The notes below the pieces were generated by a model. That model ran no database searches. It saw nothing but the letters and a program-made list of their open reading frames with translations, and was not told where the DNA came from. A stretch of 64,000 nt of DNA from Chloracidobacterium sp. (GTDB lineage: Bacteria; Acidobacteriota; Blastocatellia; Pyrinomonadales; Pyrinomonadaceae): NCBI GenBank assembly GCA_016716365.1, contig JADJWM010000007.1:186001-250000 (forward strand). The letters are read 5' to 3'. The first letter of the stretch is position 1. Each line of letters starts with the position of its first letter. Positions 42,605 through 51,038 of this stretch are shown here, piece after piece. The translations under genes were made by a program, and so were the position numbers.

Positions 42605-43840
42605 ATGAGCAATGACATCCATGCAATTGGGCTGGACATCGGCACGAGCAAGGTGCGGTGCGTAATTGGCCACGCCGCCGAGGGCACTCCGATGGACGTC
42701 GTCGGCTACGGTGAGTCCGATTCGCGAGGGCTGCGGCGAGGCATCGTGACGGCGACCGATGCCGTTGCCGAATCGGTTCGAAAGGCCCTTGGGGATGCTG
42801 AGCGGATGAGCGGGCTCGAGGTCGGCTCGGCCTACGTGAATCTCTCGGGCGAGCACTTTCGCGGAGAGAACAAGAGCGGTGTCGTCGCCGTTGCCGGAGC
42901 GGGCAGGGAGATCACCGAGGACGACGTCGAGCGGGCGGTCGAATCCGCTTGCGCGATGCAGCTGCCGGCCGGATGGGAGATCGTCAACAGCCTTCCTCAG
43001 GAGTTCATCATTGACGGACAGGACGGGATCACCGAACCGGTGGGAATGAGCGGTGCGAGACTCGAGTCGCTGGTGCACATCGTTATCGGCCCGAGTGCCG
43101 GGCGGCAGAATCTGACCAAGGCGATCAAGCGGGCCGGGCTCGAGGTCGAAAAGATGATGCTGGAGCCTTTGGCGGCCGCCGAGGCGACCCTGACGGACGA
43201 TGACAAAGAGTACGGCTGTGCACTGGTCAACCTCGGGTCCGAGATCACTAGCATGATGATCTTCGGCCGTGGGGCCGTCCAGCACACGGCAGTCTTTCCT
43301 TTCGGCGGACTTCATTTTACAAAGGACATCGCCGTCGGACTCCGCGTGTCGATCCAGGATGCGAACCAGATAAAGCATCGGTACGGGTGTGTCGCATCCT
43401 TTTTGCTCGATGACGAAGAAAGGCTCGAGAACATCGAGATCCTTCCGGTCGGGCGGACAGAGACAAGGGCACTTTCAAAGGAGATCCTTTGCGACATCAT
43501 GCAGCCGCGTGCGGTCGAGCTTCTCCAGCATATCGCGCACGAGGTGACGCGGTCCCGACTGCAGACATCGAGCGGCGTCGTCCTGACGGGCGGCGGTGCA
43601 AATGCCCGCGGGATGGTCGAGATCGCCGAGCAAGTGTTCGACGCGCCGACACGGCTCGGCCGTCCGGGCAAGGACCGCTTCGCCGGGTTGGCCGAACAGA
43701 TCGACGGGTCTGAATGGGCGGTTTCTGCCGGACTCGCGCTTGCATCGGCACGGGCCCAGGTCCGCGAGAGAGCCAGAGGCGGACGGCGGTCGTCGCGTGT
43801 CGCCGAATGGTTCGAAAATTTTCGGGATAAATTTCGCTAA
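42605..43840 (+). CDS. ftsA: Cell division protein FtsA
   Basis: FtsA is the actin-like protein that tethers FtsZ filaments to the membrane. The 411-residue product starts MSNDIHAIGLDIGTSKVRCVIG, the phosphate-1 loop of the actin fold. It has the SHS2-type 1C domain (EVGSAYVNLSGEHFRGENKSGVVAV), the second phosphate loop in the block ending GCALVNLGSEITSMMIF near 205, and the adenosine motif SGVVLTGGGANARGMVEIAE near 330. It ends with a basic amphipathic helix (RVAEWFENFRDKF), the membrane-targeting sequence of FtsA. ftsZ follows after 147 bases, where a weak promoter-like TACAAT box is present but no convincing -35. Confidence 0.96.
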   Translation: MSNDIHAIGLDIGTSKVRCVIGHAAEGTPMDVVGYGESDSRGLRRGIVTATDAVAESVRKALGDAERMSGLEVGSAYVNLSGEHFRGENKSGVVAVAGAGREITEDDVERAVESACAMQLPAGWEIVNSLPQEFIIDGQDGITEPVGMSGARLESLVHIVIGPSAGRQNLTKAIKRAGLEVEKMMLEPLAAAEATLTDDDKEYGCALVNLGSEITSMMIFGRGAVQHTAVFPFGGLHFTKDIAVGLRVSIQDANQIKHRYGCVASFLLDDEERLENIEILPVGRTETRALSKEILCDIMQPRAVELLQHIAHEVTRSRLQTSSGVVLTGGGANARGMVEIAEQVFDAPTRLGRPGKDRFAGLAEQIDGSEWAVSAGLALASARAQVRERARGGRRSSRVAEWFENFRDKFR

Positions 43841-43987
43841 TTCGAGGTTCGTGGCTGGATTTTCACCACAAATCATAGTATGCTTTGCTCCCGTCGATAC
43901 AATATGTTGTAAGTGACCGGCAACGCGTTTCGAAGCGGCGCATCTTCCCGATCTAATAGAAAATCACCTAATACGGGATTCAAAGTA

Positions 43988-45115
43988 ATGAATACGGACA
44001 GCATTCAAATGCAAAGCAGCGGTTTAAAAATGTTCATTGACGAGCCGCCCATCACGGGCGCGCGGATCAAGGTGGTCGGCGTCGGCGGCGGCGGCGGGAA
44101 CGCCGTCAACCGGATGATCGAGGCGGGGATCCAGGGTGTGGAGTTCATCGTCGCGAACACGGACCTTCAGGCTCTTAATTGTTCAGCGGCTCCGATGAAG
44201 ATCCAGCTTGGCGGCAAATCTACGCGAGGTTTGGGTGCAGGATCGAACCCGGAGGTCGGCCGGGCAGCCGCACTCGAGGACCACGAGAAACTGCTCGACG
44301 TGCTTGAGGGCGCGGATATGGTTTTTGTCACCGCAGGGCTCGGCGGCGGAACAGGCACAGGAGCGGCGCCGGTCGTGGCCTCATTGGCGATAGAGCTTGG
44401 CGCGCTTACGGTCGCCGTGGTCACTAAGCCCTTCGGAGTCGAAGGCAAGAAGCGCATGGCCCAGGCTGAGGCGGGACTGGCCGAACTTCGCGGCTGCGTC
44501 GATACGATCATCACCATCCCAAACTCCAAGCTTCGAGAGGTCGAGCCGGGGATCACGGTGATCAACGCCTTTCGCCGTGCCGATGATGTTTTGCTTCAGG
44601 CGGTCCAGGGCATCACGGAACTTATTACGACGCCGGGAATAATTAATCTCGACTTTGCCGACGTTAAGACCGTGATGCGCGGCCAGGGAGTCGCGTTGAT
44701 GGGGATCGGCACCGCAAACGGTGAGAACGCTCCTTCACTCGCTATGCGCTCAGCGCTGGATTACAAACTCCTTGAAGAGAATTCGATAACCGGAGCTAAG
44801 GCCGCACTCATCAACATCACCGGCGGTGTGAACATGCCGCTGGCCGAGATCGAGGATGCGATCGCGATGATCGAGGAAGAATCGGATGATAATGCCGACA
44901 TCATTTGGGGCAACGTCGTCAAGGAAGATATGAATGACGAGATCAAAGTGACCGTCATCGCCACCGGATTCGACAGCGCCGTAGGTGCGATCAAACCATT
45001 GCCAAGGCCGGTAGAGGCCCTCGCGGCGAGCAGCGCGGCCGCGGGTATGAACCAGTCCGTAGTAAAAGGCGAGGACCTCGACGTACCGACGTACATTCGC
45101 CGACAGGCCGATTAG
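43988..45115 (+). CDS. ftsZ: Cell division GTPase FtsZ
   Basis: FtsZ is the tubulin-like GTPase that forms the division ring. The 375-residue product has an N-terminal segment MNTDSIQMQSSGLKMFIDEP, then IKVVGVGGGGGNAVNRMI. The GTP signature GGGTGTGAAPVVA is near residue 118, and the T7 loop with its catalytic aspartates is in NLDFADVKTVM near 220. The linker is short, and the C-terminal peptide EDLDVPTYIRRQAD is the docking site for FtsA and ZipA-like partners. I chose the ATG at 43988; a GTG at 43913 would add 25 residues without family support. An intrinsic terminator follows. Confidence 0.98.
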   Translation: MNTDSIQMQSSGLKMFIDEPPITGARIKVVGVGGGGGNAVNRMIEAGIQGVEFIVANTDLQALNCSAAPMKIQLGGKSTRGLGAGSNPEVGRAAALEDHEKLLDVLEGADMVFVTAGLGGGTGTGAAPVVASLAIELGALTVAVVTKPFGVEGKKRMAQAEAGLAELRGCVDTIITIPNSKLREVEPGITVINAFRRADDVLLQAVQGITELITTPGIINLDFADVKTVMRGQGVALMGIGTANGENAPSLAMRSALDYKLLEENSITGAKAALINITGGVNMPLAEIEDAIAMIEEESDDNADIIWGNVVKEDMNDEIKVTVIATGFDSAVGAIKPLPRPVEALAASSAAAGMNQSVVKGEDLDVPTYIRRQAD

Positions 45116-45159
45116 GGCCGGGTGAACAAGATTTTCCCGTCCGCTTGAAACAAAAATTG

Positions 45160-45192
45160 CCCGGCAGTTCCGTTGGATTGCCGGGTTTTTTT
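45160..45192 (+). terminator. Intrinsic terminator at the end of the division cluster
   Basis: A seven-pair stem CCCGGCA/TGCCGGG with a 12-base loop is followed by seven T, 45 bases after the ftsZ stop. Confidence 0.92.
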
Positions 45193-45211
45193 GTTCTAGC
45201 ATTGAATCGAA

Positions 45212-46243
45212 TTGAATAGCGGATCAAACCAGGATCGAACGGCCGGGGAACGGCCCGTCGTTGCCGTCACCATTGGCGATGCGGCCGGGATCGGCCCGGA
45301 GATCGCTTTGAAGGCGATGGCGGACGCGGCCGTACGCAAAAACGTGCGCTGTGTTGCGGTCGGAGACCGGAACTTTCTGTTGGGCGCCGCCGCCAAGTTC
45401 ACCCCCGAGCTGCAGTTCATCGAATTCGCCCGCAATGGTCCGGTGGGCGAGGAAGCTGTTGAGGTCTTTGACAGCGGCCCGTTGCCGGAGGAATTCGAGA
45501 TCGGAGTTGACGCCGCTTGCACCGGGAGGGCGTCGGCGGAATGCGTCAAGGCCGCGGTCACGCTCTGCGTGGATGGACTTGTGGACGCAATGGCGACGGC
45601 ACCGATCAGCAAGAAGGCGATCAAACTCGGCGGTTACGACTTTCCCGGGCATACGGAGTTCATCGCCGAACTCACGAACACGCGGGAATTCGCGATGAGC
45701 TTTTTCGCGGGCAGGCTGAGGGTCCTGCTCATAAGCACGCACGTTCCTTTAAGGCGAGCGGTCGACCTGGTAACGGCCGAGCGGTTGAAGGGCGTGATCA
45801 CGTTTGCCGACCGCGAACTCGGAAAGGTGCTTGGCCGGAGGCCCACGATCGCGGTTGCGGGATTGAATCCCCATGCATCGGAAGGCGGGCTATTCGGGAA
45901 CGAGGAAGCCAATGAAATGGTCCCGGCGATCCAGGCCTGCAAGGGCGACCTTGGGATAAATGTCTCGGGCCCTTATTCTCCGGATACGATCTTCCGGCGG
46001 GGATATGATGGCGAGTTCGACGCAGTGATCGCCTGCTATCACGATCAGGCAACGATCGCGGTCAAGTCGCTCTCGTTCGGCTCTGCCGTGAATGTAACAC
46101 TCGGCCTTCCGATAATCAGGACGTCGGTCGATCATGGCACCGCGTTCGATATTGCGGGAAAGGGGATCGCCGACCCGTCGAGCATGAAGGCCGCGATCCT
46201 GCTTGCCGGCGAGCTTGCCCGAACCAGGCACGCAGCGGTTTGA
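45212..46243 (+). CDS. pdxA: 4-hydroxythreonine-4-phosphate dehydrogenase
   Basis: PdxA oxidises 4-phosphohydroxy-L-threonine in the DXP-dependent route to pyridoxal phosphate. The 343-residue product shows VVAVTIGDAAGIGPEIALKA near 16, ATAPISKKAIKLGGYDFPGHTEFIAEL near 130 with the first metal-ligand histidine, and STHVPLRRAVD near 175. GLNPHASEGGLFGNEE is near 210, ACYHDQATIAVK near 270 and RTSVDHGTAFDIAGKG near 295. All three metal ligands are present. The start appears to be a TTG at 45212; no ATG or GTG precedes the conserved first strand in this frame. It lies between the ftsZ terminator and a new promoter at 46277. Confidence 0.94.
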   Translation: MNSGSNQDRTAGERPVVAVTIGDAAGIGPEIALKAMADAAVRKNVRCVAVGDRNFLLGAAAKFTPELQFIEFARNGPVGEEAVEVFDSGPLPEEFEIGVDAACTGRASAECVKAAVTLCVDGLVDAMATAPISKKAIKLGGYDFPGHTEFIAELTNTREFAMSFFAGRLRVLLISTHVPLRRAVDLVTAERLKGVITFADRELGKVLGRRPTIAVAGLNPHASEGGLFGNEEANEMVPAIQACKGDLGINVSGPYSPDTIFRRGYDGEFDAVIACYHDQATIAVKSLSFGSAVNVTLGLPIIRTSVDHGTAFDIAGKGIADPSSMKAAILLAGELARTRHAAV

Positions 46244-46276
46244 TCGTCACGACCGCACCTCAATTTCACCTCCTTT

Positions 46277-46304
46277 TTGCGGGCGTCGACGGGTGATATA
46301 TAAT
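46277..46304 (+). promoter_or_regulatory. Sigma-70-type promoter of the response regulator gene
   Basis: TTGCGG, 16 bases, TATAAT, about 55 bases before the GTG start at 46357. Confidence 0.55.
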
Positions 46305-46356
46305 CGGGCTCAGATCCAAACCCTAAAGCTCATTTTATAGAGGAGTAATTTTACGA

Positions 46357-47346
46357 GTGGCTAGACACAGACTTTTATTGGCTGATGATTCGCTTACTGT
46401 TCAAAAGGTCGTGAACCTGACCTTTGCGGACCAGGGGATGGATGTTGCGACATTTGCGGACGGCGATTCGGCCGCCGGAGCTCTTGCGGCCGTCAGCCCC
46501 GATATTGTGCTTGCGGACGTGAACATGCCGGGGATGAACGGGTATCAGCTTTGCGAGATGATGCGAAGCGACCCGGCCTTTCAAAATGTTCCGGTCCTGC
46601 TTCTCGTCGGGTCTTTTGAACCTTTTGACCGGGCCGAGGCCGAGCGCGTCGGTGCGAACGGGCACATGACGAAGCCGTTCAGCTCGATAGCGGAACTGGT
46701 CTCGACGGTCGATGCGCTGCTTGCACATTCGGCACCGTCAACCATCGAAGAGACCTCTGATGAGCCGCTGCCCGACACTTCAGACATTGATTCGCTTTAC
46801 GAGAAAAGCATGGTCGAGCCGCCGGCGGGATCGGAAAGCGAGTTTGCCGCTGTTGAAAACGGATTGGACGACGAGATGATCCAAACCAGTTACGTCGACG
46901 CCGAAAACGAATTCGTGATAGAGGACGAGTATTACACGGGCCAGCCGGATGACATCGCCGTGGAAGATCTTGCCGAAGGTTCATTCCAGCCCGCCAGCTA
47001 TCCGACCGAAATTCAACCACTTCAACAGGAAGCGGTTGAAGATGACGCAGCCAGTTATGATACCGGGCCATTTGACACCGTTGCTTCGGAGCCGCAAGCG
47101 GAGGAATTATCAAGTCCGACAGTTGAACAGACCGGTTACACAACCGCCAAATTTGACAATGCGGACCTTCTCGAATTGCCGACGCTGGCACCGGATCCGC
47201 ATGCTTTCCCGGCTATGGGCGGCGGGCGCTCCACCGAGATCACGAGCCTGTCACCTGAACTCATCGATCTGATCGTCGACAAAGTAGTCGAACGGCTCGC
47301 TGAACGCGGTTTGGCCGGCGAGGCCCACTCTGCCCAAAGTTCCTGA
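46357..47346 (+). CDS. Response regulator: receiver domain with long acidic tail
   Basis: The receiver domain (residues 1-125) is complete. It has the acidic pair in LLLADDSLTV, the phosphoacceptor aspartate in IVLADVNMPGMNG near residue 53, and the switch lysine in GHMTKPFSS near 108. The threonine/serine switch is replaced in LLLVGSFEPFD. It is followed by about 170 residues that are strongly acidic and probably disordered, then a helical C-terminus (SPELIDLIVDKVVERLAERG). No DNA-binding or enzymatic output domain is present, so it probably acts by protein contact. The GTG start is supported by AGGAG about 12 bases upstream. No partner kinase is adjacent. Confidence 0.85.
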   Translation: MARHRLLLADDSLTVQKVVNLTFADQGMDVATFADGDSAAGALAAVSPDIVLADVNMPGMNGYQLCEMMRSDPAFQNVPVLLLVGSFEPFDRAEAERVGANGHMTKPFSSIAELVSTVDALLAHSAPSTIEETSDEPLPDTSDIDSLYEKSMVEPPAGSESEFAAVENGLDDEMIQTSYVDAENEFVIEDEYYTGQPDDIAVEDLAEGSFQPASYPTEIQPLQQEAVEDDAASYDTGPFDTVASEPQAEELSSPTVEQTGYTTAKFDNADLLELPTLAPDPHAFPAMGGGRSTEITSLSPELIDLIVDKVVERLAERGLAGEAHSAQSS

Positions 47347-47368
47347 TAGAAAACTCTATTATGAGTTC

Positions 47369-47402
47369 CGGCCGGTTTTCTTTCTAGTGGGAAAACCGGC
47401 CG
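47369..47402. repeat. Perfect 12-bp inverted repeat before valS
   Basis: Arms CGGCCGGTTTTC/GAAAACCGGCCG with a ten-base loop lie between the response regulator and valS. No T-tract follows, so it is either a weak terminator or a regulatory hairpin in the valS leader. Confidence 0.75.
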
Positions 47403-47432
47403 AAATTGTTCTATTATTTAGGTTTTACCAGT

Positions 47433-50279
47433 ATGGAAATACCAAAGGCTTACGACCCGGCACAGGCCGAACAGGATCATTACGAACGCTGGGAAAAGAG
47501 CGGTTTTTTCCGCCCGGAGATCAACGAGGACCCAAACGCGGTCAAATATTCCATCGTGATCCCGCCGCCGAACGTGACCGGCAGCCTGCACATGGGCCAC
47601 GCGCTTCAGCACACGATCATGGACGTTCTGATCCGCTGGAAACGCATGCAGGGTTTCCGCACGCTTTGGCTTCCCGGCACCGATCACGCGGGAATTTCTG
47701 TCCAGCGCAAAGTCGCCGAACAGCTTCGCGAAGAGGAAGGAACGACGCCGCTTGACGTGGGCCGCGAAGAGTTTATCCGCCGGGCCTGGGCGTGGAAAGA
47801 GCAGTACGGCGACACCATAACCGAGCAGATGCGACGTGAGGGGGCGTCAGTCGATTGGTCGCGTCACCGCTTTACGATGGACGAGAGTTTGTCCACGGCC
47901 GTCCGGAGCGTTTTCGTCACGCTCTACAACGAAGGCTGGATCTACAAGGGCCTCCGCATCGTCAACTGGTGCCCGAAGGACAAGACCGTTCTTTCGGACC
48001 TCGAAGTGAAGGAAGAAACAAAGAAGGACGGGAAGCTTTACTATCTGAAATATCCGGTCCTGTCGGTACCACCTGCGGTAGCGGGTGGGGCCGTTCCTAG
48101 CGACGAAAAATCCCCACCTGCTACCGCAGGCGGTACTGACTTTCTTGTCGTCGCCACGACCCGCCCCGAAACGATGCTCGGCGATACCGCCGTTGCGGTC
48201 CATCCGAAGGATGAGCGTTACAAGCACCTGATCGGCAAAATCGTTGACCTGCCTCTCACCGGCCGCGAGATCCCGATCGTCGGCGACGATTACGTCGACC
48301 CCGAATTCGGGACCGGAGCCGTAAAGGTCACGCCCGCACATGACCCGAACGACTACCAGATCGGGCTCCGTCATGACCTCGAACAGCTTCTGGTGATGAA
48401 CGACGACGGCACGATGAATGCCGCCGCCGGGGCCGATTTTGACGGCCTCGACCGGTTCAAAGCGCGCGAGAAGGTGATCGAGAGATTTGAGGAACTCGGG
48501 CTGCTCGAACGCGTGGAAGATTATGAGATCACCTTGCCGGTTTGCGAACGGTGCAAGACCGTGGTCGAACCGATCCTTTCAGATCAGTGGTTCGTGAAGA
48601 TGGACGAAATGCGCGACATGGCCCTTGAACTGATGCGTACCGAAGGCGTGCCGCATTTCTCGCCGCAGGTGCCGCACGAAAAGGTCTACACCGCCTGGCT
48701 CGAGAATCTGAAGGATTGGACCATCTCTCGCCAGCTTTGGTGGGGCCACCAGATCCCGGCGTGGTATGACGATGACGGCAATACGTACGTCGCGATGACC
48801 GCCGAAGAGGCTAAAGAGAAAGCCGGCGGTAAGGAACTGAAGCAGGACCAGGATGTTCTCGACACGTGGTTTTCATCCGGCCTGTGGGCTTTCAGCACCT
48901 TCGGCTGGACGGGCAAGGGGAACGCGGACGCCCCGTCCGCAATGAGGGCGGAGCCCGAACGGAAGAGGGCGGACGAGGGCGTCCGCGTTCCGTCTGACTT
49001 GGACACCTTCCTCCCGACCGACGTCCTCGTCACCGGCCGCGACATCATCTTTCTCTGGGTCTCGCGGATGATCATGCTGACGAAGAAGTTCGTCGATAAG
49101 AAGGCCTTCGAAGACGTGATCGTGACCGGTACCGTGCTCGGCAAGGACGGCAAGCCGATGTCCAAATCGCGCAAGAACGGCGTCGACCCGATCGAGATGT
49201 TCGACAAGTTCGGCGTCGACGCCACGCGAATATATCTCGCGTCCATCGCCACCGGGGCCGACATCAAGTGGAACGACCTGCTGATCGAAACCTATCGCAA
49301 TTTTGCGAATAAGATCTGGAACGCGACGCGATTTTGTTTGATGAACTCCGGAAAGTCGGATTTTGACTGGTCAACTGCGAACGAGTCTGAGCGAAAGAAA
49401 TACCACGAGGAACGAGGTCCGCACACTTTAGCCGATCGCTGGATAAATTCAAGACTAAGTAAGACGGCAAAGGCGCTGAACAAGGCCCTGGAAAACTATC
49501 AATTTCACGAGGCCGTAAGTCTGATCTACCACTTTTTCTGGGATGAGTTTTGCGACTGGTACATTGAGCTAAAAAAAGACGAAATAACGGCGGGGAACGT
49601 CTTGGCCTCAGCTCATATTTTTTGGGTGCTAGATATCGCATTGAGGATGCTTCATCCATTCATGCCTTATCTGACCGAGGAACTATGGCTGAAGCTACCT
49701 GGGTCATCGAACGACCTTCACCATTCGGCCTATCGTGATGCTGAGGCGTCGATAATGCTGACGGAATTTCCCCAAGGTAAAAGCGGAGAGTTTGTCGACG
49801 ATCAAGCCGAAGCCGAGATGCAACTCGTCATCGACACCATCAAGCGCGTCCGCAACATCCGATCGGAGATGAACATCAAGCCGAGCGATCGCGTGGAAAT
49901 CCACGTTGCCGGCAGTGCCGAAACGCAGGGAATCCTTGCCGCGAACGAAGCGCAGATCAAAAAGCTTGCACGTGCTGATAAGCTAGTATTAACCGATTCG
50001 CTCGCGGTGCCGAAGGCTTCGGCCAAAGCCGTTCTGACCGGCGGGGCAGAGATCGCCGTCCCGCTCGAAGGCCTGATCGACTTCGATAAAGAGCGCGAAC
50101 GTCTGCAAAACCAGATCGCAAAGCTCGATACCGAACTTCAGCGTCTGAACGGCCAGCTCTCAAACGCAAATTTCGTCGAGCGAGCTCCGGCGGAGAAGGT
50201 GCAGGAGTTGCGGGAGCGGAAGAATGAGATCGAACATCAAACTACGACTCTAAATGCGAATGTTATTGCTTTAGAGTAG
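47433..50279 (+). CDS. valS: Valyl-tRNA synthetase with two in-frame repeat insertions
   Basis: ValRS charges tRNA-Val and edits mischarged threonine. The 948-residue product has the HIGH-type motif HMGHA near residue 52 and a CP1 editing domain with VVATTRPETMLGDTAVAVHP near 240. The DVLDTWFSSGLWAFSTFGW block lies near 475, the KMSKS motif as KPMSKSRKNG near 573, and the C-terminal coiled coil at 880-948 (KERERLQNQIAKLDTELQRL). Two stretches do not belong to the family: residues about 211-235 (PPAVAGGAVPSDEKSPPATA) just before the editing-domain strand, and about 495-519, between GWTG and DLDTFLPTDVLVTG. Each is encoded by a palindromic DNA insert and keeps the frame. The catalytic motifs are intact. 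I chose the ATG at 47433. Confidence 0.97.
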   Translation: MEIPKAYDPAQAEQDHYERWEKSGFFRPEINEDPNAVKYSIVIPPPNVTGSLHMGHALQHTIMDVLIRWKRMQGFRTLWLPGTDHAGISVQRKVAEQLREEEGTTPLDVGREEFIRRAWAWKEQYGDTITEQMRREGASVDWSRHRFTMDESLSTAVRSVFVTLYNEGWIYKGLRIVNWCPKDKTVLSDLEVKEETKKDGKLYYLKYPVLSVPPAVAGGAVPSDEKSPPATAGGTDFLVVATTRPETMLGDTAVAVHPKDERYKHLIGKIVDLPLTGREIPIVGDDYVDPEFGTGAVKVTPAHDPNDYQIGLRHDLEQLLVMNDDGTMNAAAGADFDGLDRFKAREKVIERFEELGLLERVEDYEITLPVCERCKTVVEPILSDQWFVKMDEMRDMALELMRTEGVPHFSPQVPHEKVYTAWLENLKDWTISRQLWWGHQIPAWYDDDGNTYVAMTAEEAKEKAGGKELKQDQDVLDTWFSSGLWAFSTFGWTGKGNADAPSAMRAEPERKRADEGVRVPSDLDTFLPTDVLVTGRDIIFLWVSRMIMLTKKFVDKKAFEDVIVTGTVLGKDGKPMSKSRKNGVDPIEMFDKFGVDATRIYLASIATGADIKWNDLLIETYRNFANKIWNATRFCLMNSGKSDFDWSTANESERKKYHEERGPHTLADRWINSRLSKTAKALNKALENYQFHEAVSLIYHFFWDEFCDWYIELKKDEITAGNVLASAHIFWVLDIALRMLHPFMPYLTEELWLKLPGSSNDLHHSAYRDAEASIMLTEFPQGKSGEFVDDQAEAEMQLVIDTIKRVRNIRSEMNIKPSDRVEIHVAGSAETQGILAANEAQIKKLARADKLVLTDSLAVPKASAKAVLTGGAEIAVPLEGLIDFDKERERLQNQIAKLDTELQRLNGQLSNANFVERAPAEKVQELRERKNEIEHQTTTLNANVIALE
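48065..48137. repeat. Palindromic element inserted in frame in valS, copy 1
   Basis: Two 26-base arms (48065-48090 and 48112-48137) are inverted repeats with 23 of 26 positions matching, separated by 21 bases. The core of the right arm reads CCTGCTACCGCAGGCGGTAC. It encodes a proline/alanine/glycine-rich loop within valS. Confidence 0.9.
48919..48991. repeat. Palindromic element inserted in frame in valS, copy 2
   Basis: A 22-base left arm (48919-48940) and 23-base right arm (48969-48991) match in inverted orientation except for one base insertion; the loop is 28 bases. The arm core is GGAACGCGGACGCCC. Its sequence is unrelated to copy 1, so this is a second repeat family. Confidence 0.9.
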
Positions 50280-50309
50280 TTGGTGAGATTCCTCGGGGGT
50301 TCGGTAATC

Positions 50310-50972
50310 ATGCGCAGAGAAATGCGAGCGGCAATCCTTATCATATTGAGTATTGCTTTTTTGGCTGTTCAGTCGAGGGCGCAGACGAAAACACCGACGC
50401 GCGATTCGATGAAGCTGCGTGAGGAGAAGGCTCTTGAGGCTCTTCGCAGTAGGCCACATCGAATACGGCTGACGTTCGAGACTCGCAATACTGAAGTGGA
50501 AGAATGGAGGCCGTATAGCTGTTTCATACTGGAATATTCGTCTGATCGTTCGTACCAGCGAAGATGTGCCGAACCATTGCGTGAAAAGATCCGGATCGGA
50601 AAGAACTGGTACTCCAAGCTGAATGACGGAGCATGGCAACTAGATAAGAAAGTGGTGACTCGGGGAACGGTTAAATATCTGCCGGGGACCGAAGTTGACA
50701 TTCAAAAACTCGATCAGAGCGATGCCCCAAACGGAGGTTCGGCTGGTTTCGGTATTGAATCGCATTCAAGGACATTGAACCTCGTCGACGGGTTGGTTTA
50801 TGAGCATAATGGGACCGGAAGTGTTTGGTTTGACGATCACGGCCGATTTGTAATGCGCGAGGCTATAACTTTCATACATAATCCAAGTCCCGGGAGGTAC
50901 TCGCGGCGTGTGGAGGTCTATGAGTATGACGATAATATTCGTATCGACATTCCTGTGGCAACCGAAAAATAA
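50310..50972 (+). CDS. Secreted protein of unknown function
   Basis: I do not recognise the family. From the ATG at 50310 the 220-residue product has a signal peptide (MRREMRAAILIILSIAFLAVQSRA, cut probably before QTK); a second ATG at 50322 would also serve. The mature part is charged and beta-rich, with two cysteines (CFILEYSSDRS and RRCAEPLREK) and a C-terminal region with LVYEHNGTGSVWFDDHGRFV and RRVEVYEYDDNIRIDIP. Its size, export signal and final beta strands resemble the next gene downstream, so the two may be distant relatives of one family of exported proteins. It starts 30 bases after valS ends. Confidence 0.65.
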   Translation: MRREMRAAILIILSIAFLAVQSRAQTKTPTRDSMKLREEKALEALRSRPHRIRLTFETRNTEVEEWRPYSCFILEYSSDRSYQRRCAEPLREKIRIGKNWYSKLNDGAWQLDKKVVTRGTVKYLPGTEVDIQKLDQSDAPNGGSAGFGIESHSRTLNLVDGLVYEHNGTGSVWFDDHGRFVMREAITFIHNPSPGRYSRRVEVYEYDDNIRIDIPVATEK

Positions 50973-51038
50973 CCGATCCGTTTCAGACCATAATTCAATG
51001 TCGGTCGATGACGAGATCTTGATCGTGGAGGAGGAATT

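Noticed and set aside
42305..43378. Open frame of 357 codons on the minus strand opposite ftsQ/ftsA
   Set aside because: Shadow frame; both genes on the plus strand have clear family motifs here.
45116..45211. T-box or amino-acid riboswitch candidates near valS and pdxA leaders
   Set aside because: Only a simple terminator (after ftsZ) and a simple hairpin (before valS) are visible; no T-box signature sequence.
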